Assembly: GCA_023544645.1 (NCBI GenBank)
Contig: JAMJFO010000002.1
Span: 1-64,000 of the forward strand
Origin: Desulfobulbaceae bacterium
GTDB lineage: Bacteria > Desulfobacterota > Desulfobulbia > Desulfobulbales > Desulfobulbaceae
Length of the DNA stretch: 64,000 nucleotides
Direction: 5' to 3'
Shown: positions 63,121-64,000 of the stretch, piece after piece
How the letters are laid out: each line of letters opens with the position of its first letter
How positions within the stretch are numbered: position 1 is the first letter of the stretch
Made by a program: the position numbers and the translations under genes
Notes under the pieces: generated by a model
The model's database searches: none
What the model saw: only the letters and a program-made list of their open reading frames with translations
Told to the model about the DNA's origin: nothing

Positions 63121-64000
63121 ATGGGTTACGATCCGAATAATCCGATGGAAGGAAGAATTACGGACCTTGGTCCCCCACATTACAGCAAATTCCTGCCGCC
63201 GGTTATTAAAGATAATAAAGGCAAATGGCTCTATCACGAAATCGTACAGCCCGGCGTTCTGGTTCACGTTTCTGAAACAGGCGCTGAATGCTATACCGTC
63301 CGTGCTGCATCAGCCCGCTTGATTTCCATTGAGCTGATTCGCGAGATGTGTGATATCGCCGATGCGCATTGTGACGGTTACTTGCGTTTTACCACCCGGA
63401 ACAATGTCGAGTTCATGGTTGATTCCAAGGATAAGGTTCAACCACTGCTCGACGACCTCAAAGGACGCGGCAACAAGTTTCCGGTGGGCGGCACCGGCGC
63501 CTGTGTGACCAATATCGTTCATACCCAGGGTTGGGTTCACTGCCATACTCCGGCAACCGATGCTTCCGGTCCGGTCAAGGCTGTTATGGACGAACTGTTC
63601 GAGTATTTCGGTTCAATGAAGCTGCCGGCCCAGGTCCGTATTGCCCTGGCCTGTTGCCTGAACATGTGCGGCGCCGTGCACGCATCTGATATCGCCCTGC
63701 TTGGCGTTCACCGCAAGCCGCCGATGATTGATCATGAACGCATCAGCGGTGTGTGTGAGCTGCCGCTGGCCATCGCCGCCTGTCCGCTGGGAGCCATTAA
63801 ACCGGCCAAGGCAGAGGTGAACGGCGAGGAAGTGAAGTCGCTCAAGGTCAACGTCGATCGGTGTATGTTCTGTGGTAACTGCTACACGATGTGCCCGGCC
63901 ATGCCCCTTGCTGATCCCGATGGTGACGGTATCGCCATACTGGTCGGTGGTAAGGTTTCCAACGCAAAATCTGCCCCGAAATTTTCCAAGATGGTTATTC
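63121..64000 (+). CDS. dsrB: Dissimilatory sulfite reductase beta subunit (3' end outside window)
   Basis: First 293 residues of DsrB; the frame is open to the window edge. The siroheme/cluster segment [13 protein letters not shown] (about residues 179-191) with earlier Cys in [18 protein letters not shown], and a ferredoxin domain ([15 protein letters not shown], about 249-263) are present. The usual length is about 380 residues. AAGGAGG precedes ATG 63121, 63 bases after dsrA; same transcript. dsrD or other dsr genes would be expected beyond the edge. Confidence 0.96.
   Translation, partial: MGYDPNNPMEGRITDLGPPHYSKFLPPVIKDNKGKWLYHEIVQPGVLVHVSETGAECYTVRAASARLISIELIREMCDIADAHCDGYLRFTTRNNVEFMVDSKDKVQPLLDDLKGRGNKFPVGGTGACVTNIVHTQGWVHCHTPATDASGPVKAVMDELFEYFGSMKLPAQVRIALACCLNMCGAVHASDIALLGVHRKPPMIDHERISGVCELPLAIAACPLGAIKPAKAEVNGEEVKSLKVNVDRCMFCGNCYTMCPAMPLADPDGDGIAILVGGKVSNAKSAPKFSKMVI

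Overview
The window looks like chromosomal DNA of an anaerobic, sulfate-reducing Desulfobacterota bacterium, probably related to Desulfobulbaceae (lineage is inferred from gene content and protein style, not from a search). The main support is the reductive-type dissimilatory sulfite reductase pair dsrA-dsrB at the right edge. A membrane-bound formate dehydrogenase with selenocysteine, selenium genes, multihaem cytochromes with system II maturation, and a nitrogenase of the anaerobe type with nifI1-nifI2 between nifH and nifD agree with this.

Layout. 1-1385: C-terminal scrap of a transposase and a long gene-free stretch. 1386-8336: formate dehydrogenase operon: FdnG-type catalytic subunit read through a UGA, iron-sulfur subunit, cytochrome b subunit, a DsbA-like protein whose active site also needs UGA read as selenocysteine, a dihaem peroxidase and FdhE. 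8401-11519: NtrC-type regulator and its sensor kinase. 11853-14369: two exported proteins of unknown role. 15197-18285: Ehu-type ABC transporter (ectoine or polar amino acids), then a CPA1 antiporter. 20335-24636: haem-plus-triple-rhodanese protein, two-CW protein, two unknown proteins and DNA polymerase IV. 24647-35241: nitrogen fixation block: nifH, nifI1, nifI2, nifD, nifK, a NifB-like protein lacking two of three radical SAM cysteines, a [2Fe-2S] ferredoxin, an unknown helical protein and an acetyltransferase on the minus strand, nifA on the plus strand and nifV converging on it. A sigma-54 promoter and a NifA site lie before nifH. nifE, nifN and a canonical nifB are not in the window.

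35979-41785: an apparent operon of selD, yedF, a transglutaminase/rhodanese fusion, a double-cubane-type (HgdB/BcrC family) protein, its BadF/HgdC ATPase and a 59-residue CxxC protein. selD and yedF fit the two selenoproteins upstream; the double-cubane pair is an unexpected partner. 41839-45104: a twelve-haem periplasmic cytochrome built of four three-haem repeats, CcsA, and a LysR regulator. 45585-54242: housekeeping and unknown genes (lytic transglycosylase, ComF, epimerase, triosephosphate-isomerase-like protein without the catalytic Glu, ThiF/MoeB-like, TusA-like, HtpX, Ca2+/Na+ antiporter), with several palindromic repeat elements between them. 54360-61582: dnaG-rpoD, dprA, rpe, pgi. 61777-64000: dsrA and truncated dsrB.

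The clearest things a routine annotation would miss are the UGA-interrupted DsbA-like protein, the loss of radical SAM cysteines in the nif-linked NifB-like protein, the isomerase-like protein with Thr in place of the catalytic Glu, the selenium/double-cubane gene set, and the two related MITE-like elements in opposite orientation. No tRNA, rRNA or CRISPR array was seen.
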